From positions 22,086,707 to 22,150,706 of the forward strand of contig NC_052506.1 in assembly GCF_014356525.2 (NCBI RefSeq): a stretch of 64,000 nucleotides of DNA, written 5' to 3'. The stretch is from Nilaparvata lugens (Eukaryota > Arthropoda > Insecta > Hemiptera > Delphacidae). Below are positions 12,216 to 64,000 of the stretch, one piece after another (the first letter of the stretch is position 1; each line of letters begins with the position of its first letter). The notes beneath the pieces are model-generated. The model searched no databases. It worked only from the letters and a program-made list of their open reading frames with translations, and had not been told where the DNA came from. Made by a program: the position numbers and the translations under genes.

Positions 12216-12372
12216 TGACGTCATGTCTCTGCTTCGGGGCCACAAGACACCAATCGGCTTGCTTCTTTTGATCACATGACCATTTTCAGCCAATCACAGC
12301 GCTGAACAGTCGTTTGTAGTCGGACATTTTATGACAAGCGTAGAAAAACTTTTCAACAGCCGCCATTTTGAC
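12216..12372 (+). promoter_or_regulatory. Probable CBP promoter: CRE, CCAAT boxes and YY1/Pho-like motif
   Basis: A palindromic TGACGTCA (CRE) lies at 12216-12223, CCAAT at 12250-12254 and 12290-12294, TCACATGA at about 12272, and GCCGCCATTTTG (YY1/Pho consensus) at 12359-12370. They cluster 450-600 bp before the start codon in a locally GC-richer stretch. Motif identities are read directly; promoter activity is inference. Confidence 0.5.
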
Positions 12373-12817
12373 TATCTGTGACTTGGGTGAAAATTTGGAT
12401 ATTATTCTTGAAATTATTGTTCATTTTGACGAATGTGTAGTAACATACTAGGTAATTTTAGTGACATTGAGTATGTAGTGTTGTTCTAAAGAGTCAGTGT
12501 TTGTGAATTTGTAAAATAATGTGCTAAACAGTGGATGATTTACATCGTGATCATTGTGTGAGTCAATGGGAAGATGGAGAGAGGAACAGTGTAAGCTCAT
12601 CAGCCAGCTTGGGGCTTCATTATGCCCAATGGTTGATTTTGAATCATTAATATGTGCCTTGTTAGGTGTTTTAAACATCGGACTTGTGGCACAATACAGT
12701 TCAACAGTTATATTTGCCGTTGGATCTCGTTAAAACCATGTGTGTAGATTTTCTATATCGTAATAAATACGATACTCCAGTGTAGTCAAGAAGGCAGGCT
12801 TTTGTAAACAGCGAGAT

Positions 12818-64000
<51,183 letters not shown>

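Overview
This is a 64 kb piece of an AT-rich, intron-rich animal genome, most likely an insect and probably a hemipteran. The evidence is GC-rich coding exons in AT-rich introns, GT-AG introns, and dense small DNA transposons (MITEs, mariner, Harbinger, pogo-like, Helitron-like) plus LINE fragments. The species assignment is inference; no bacterial features are present.

The window is dominated by one gene on the + strand, from the start codon at 12818 to the stop at 60362. It encodes the insect CBP/p300 histone acetyltransferase (Drosophila nejire, human CREBBP/EP300). I placed 29 coding exons with consistent splice phases. They total 7209 nt, a 2402-residue protein, with the full CBP architecture in order: N-terminal acidic start, TAZ1, KIX, lysine/SUMO linker, bromodomain, RING/PHD, HAT, ZZ, TAZ2, NCBD, and a glutamine-rich tail. 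A further in-phase exon (15462-15638, 59 codons) may be an optional N-terminal cassette. One intron (57438-59314) has to use a GC donor to keep frame. Just upstream of the first exon are a palindromic CRE, CCAAT boxes and a YY1/Pho-like motif.

On the - strand at the left is the 5' part of SPCS2 (signal peptidase complex subunit 2), four exons between 6973 and 1985. Its terminal exon(s) are not in the window. A LINE fragment with an SGNH/esterase-like ORF followed by an APE-type endonuclease (1-1504) lies beyond its last visible exon, and a decayed pogo-like transposase lies in its third intron.

Region 7000-12200 is intergenic and MITE-rich. From 12.9 to 59.3 kb, CBP exons alternate with introns holding mariner, Harbinger, piggyBac-like, Helitron-like, LINE RT and foldback remnants. 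From 60363 on lies AT-rich 3' UTR or downstream sequence. There, a segment at 61891 recurs without visible change at 63618, next to a roughly 290 bp GT microsatellite: either a tandem duplication or an assembly artefact.

I did not find a convincing undescribed biological system. The points most worth checking are the candidate cassette exon, the GC-AG intron beside the NCBD, the CRE in the promoter of the CREB coactivator, the run of skippable phase 1-1 exons holding the SUMO motifs, and the 3' duplication.
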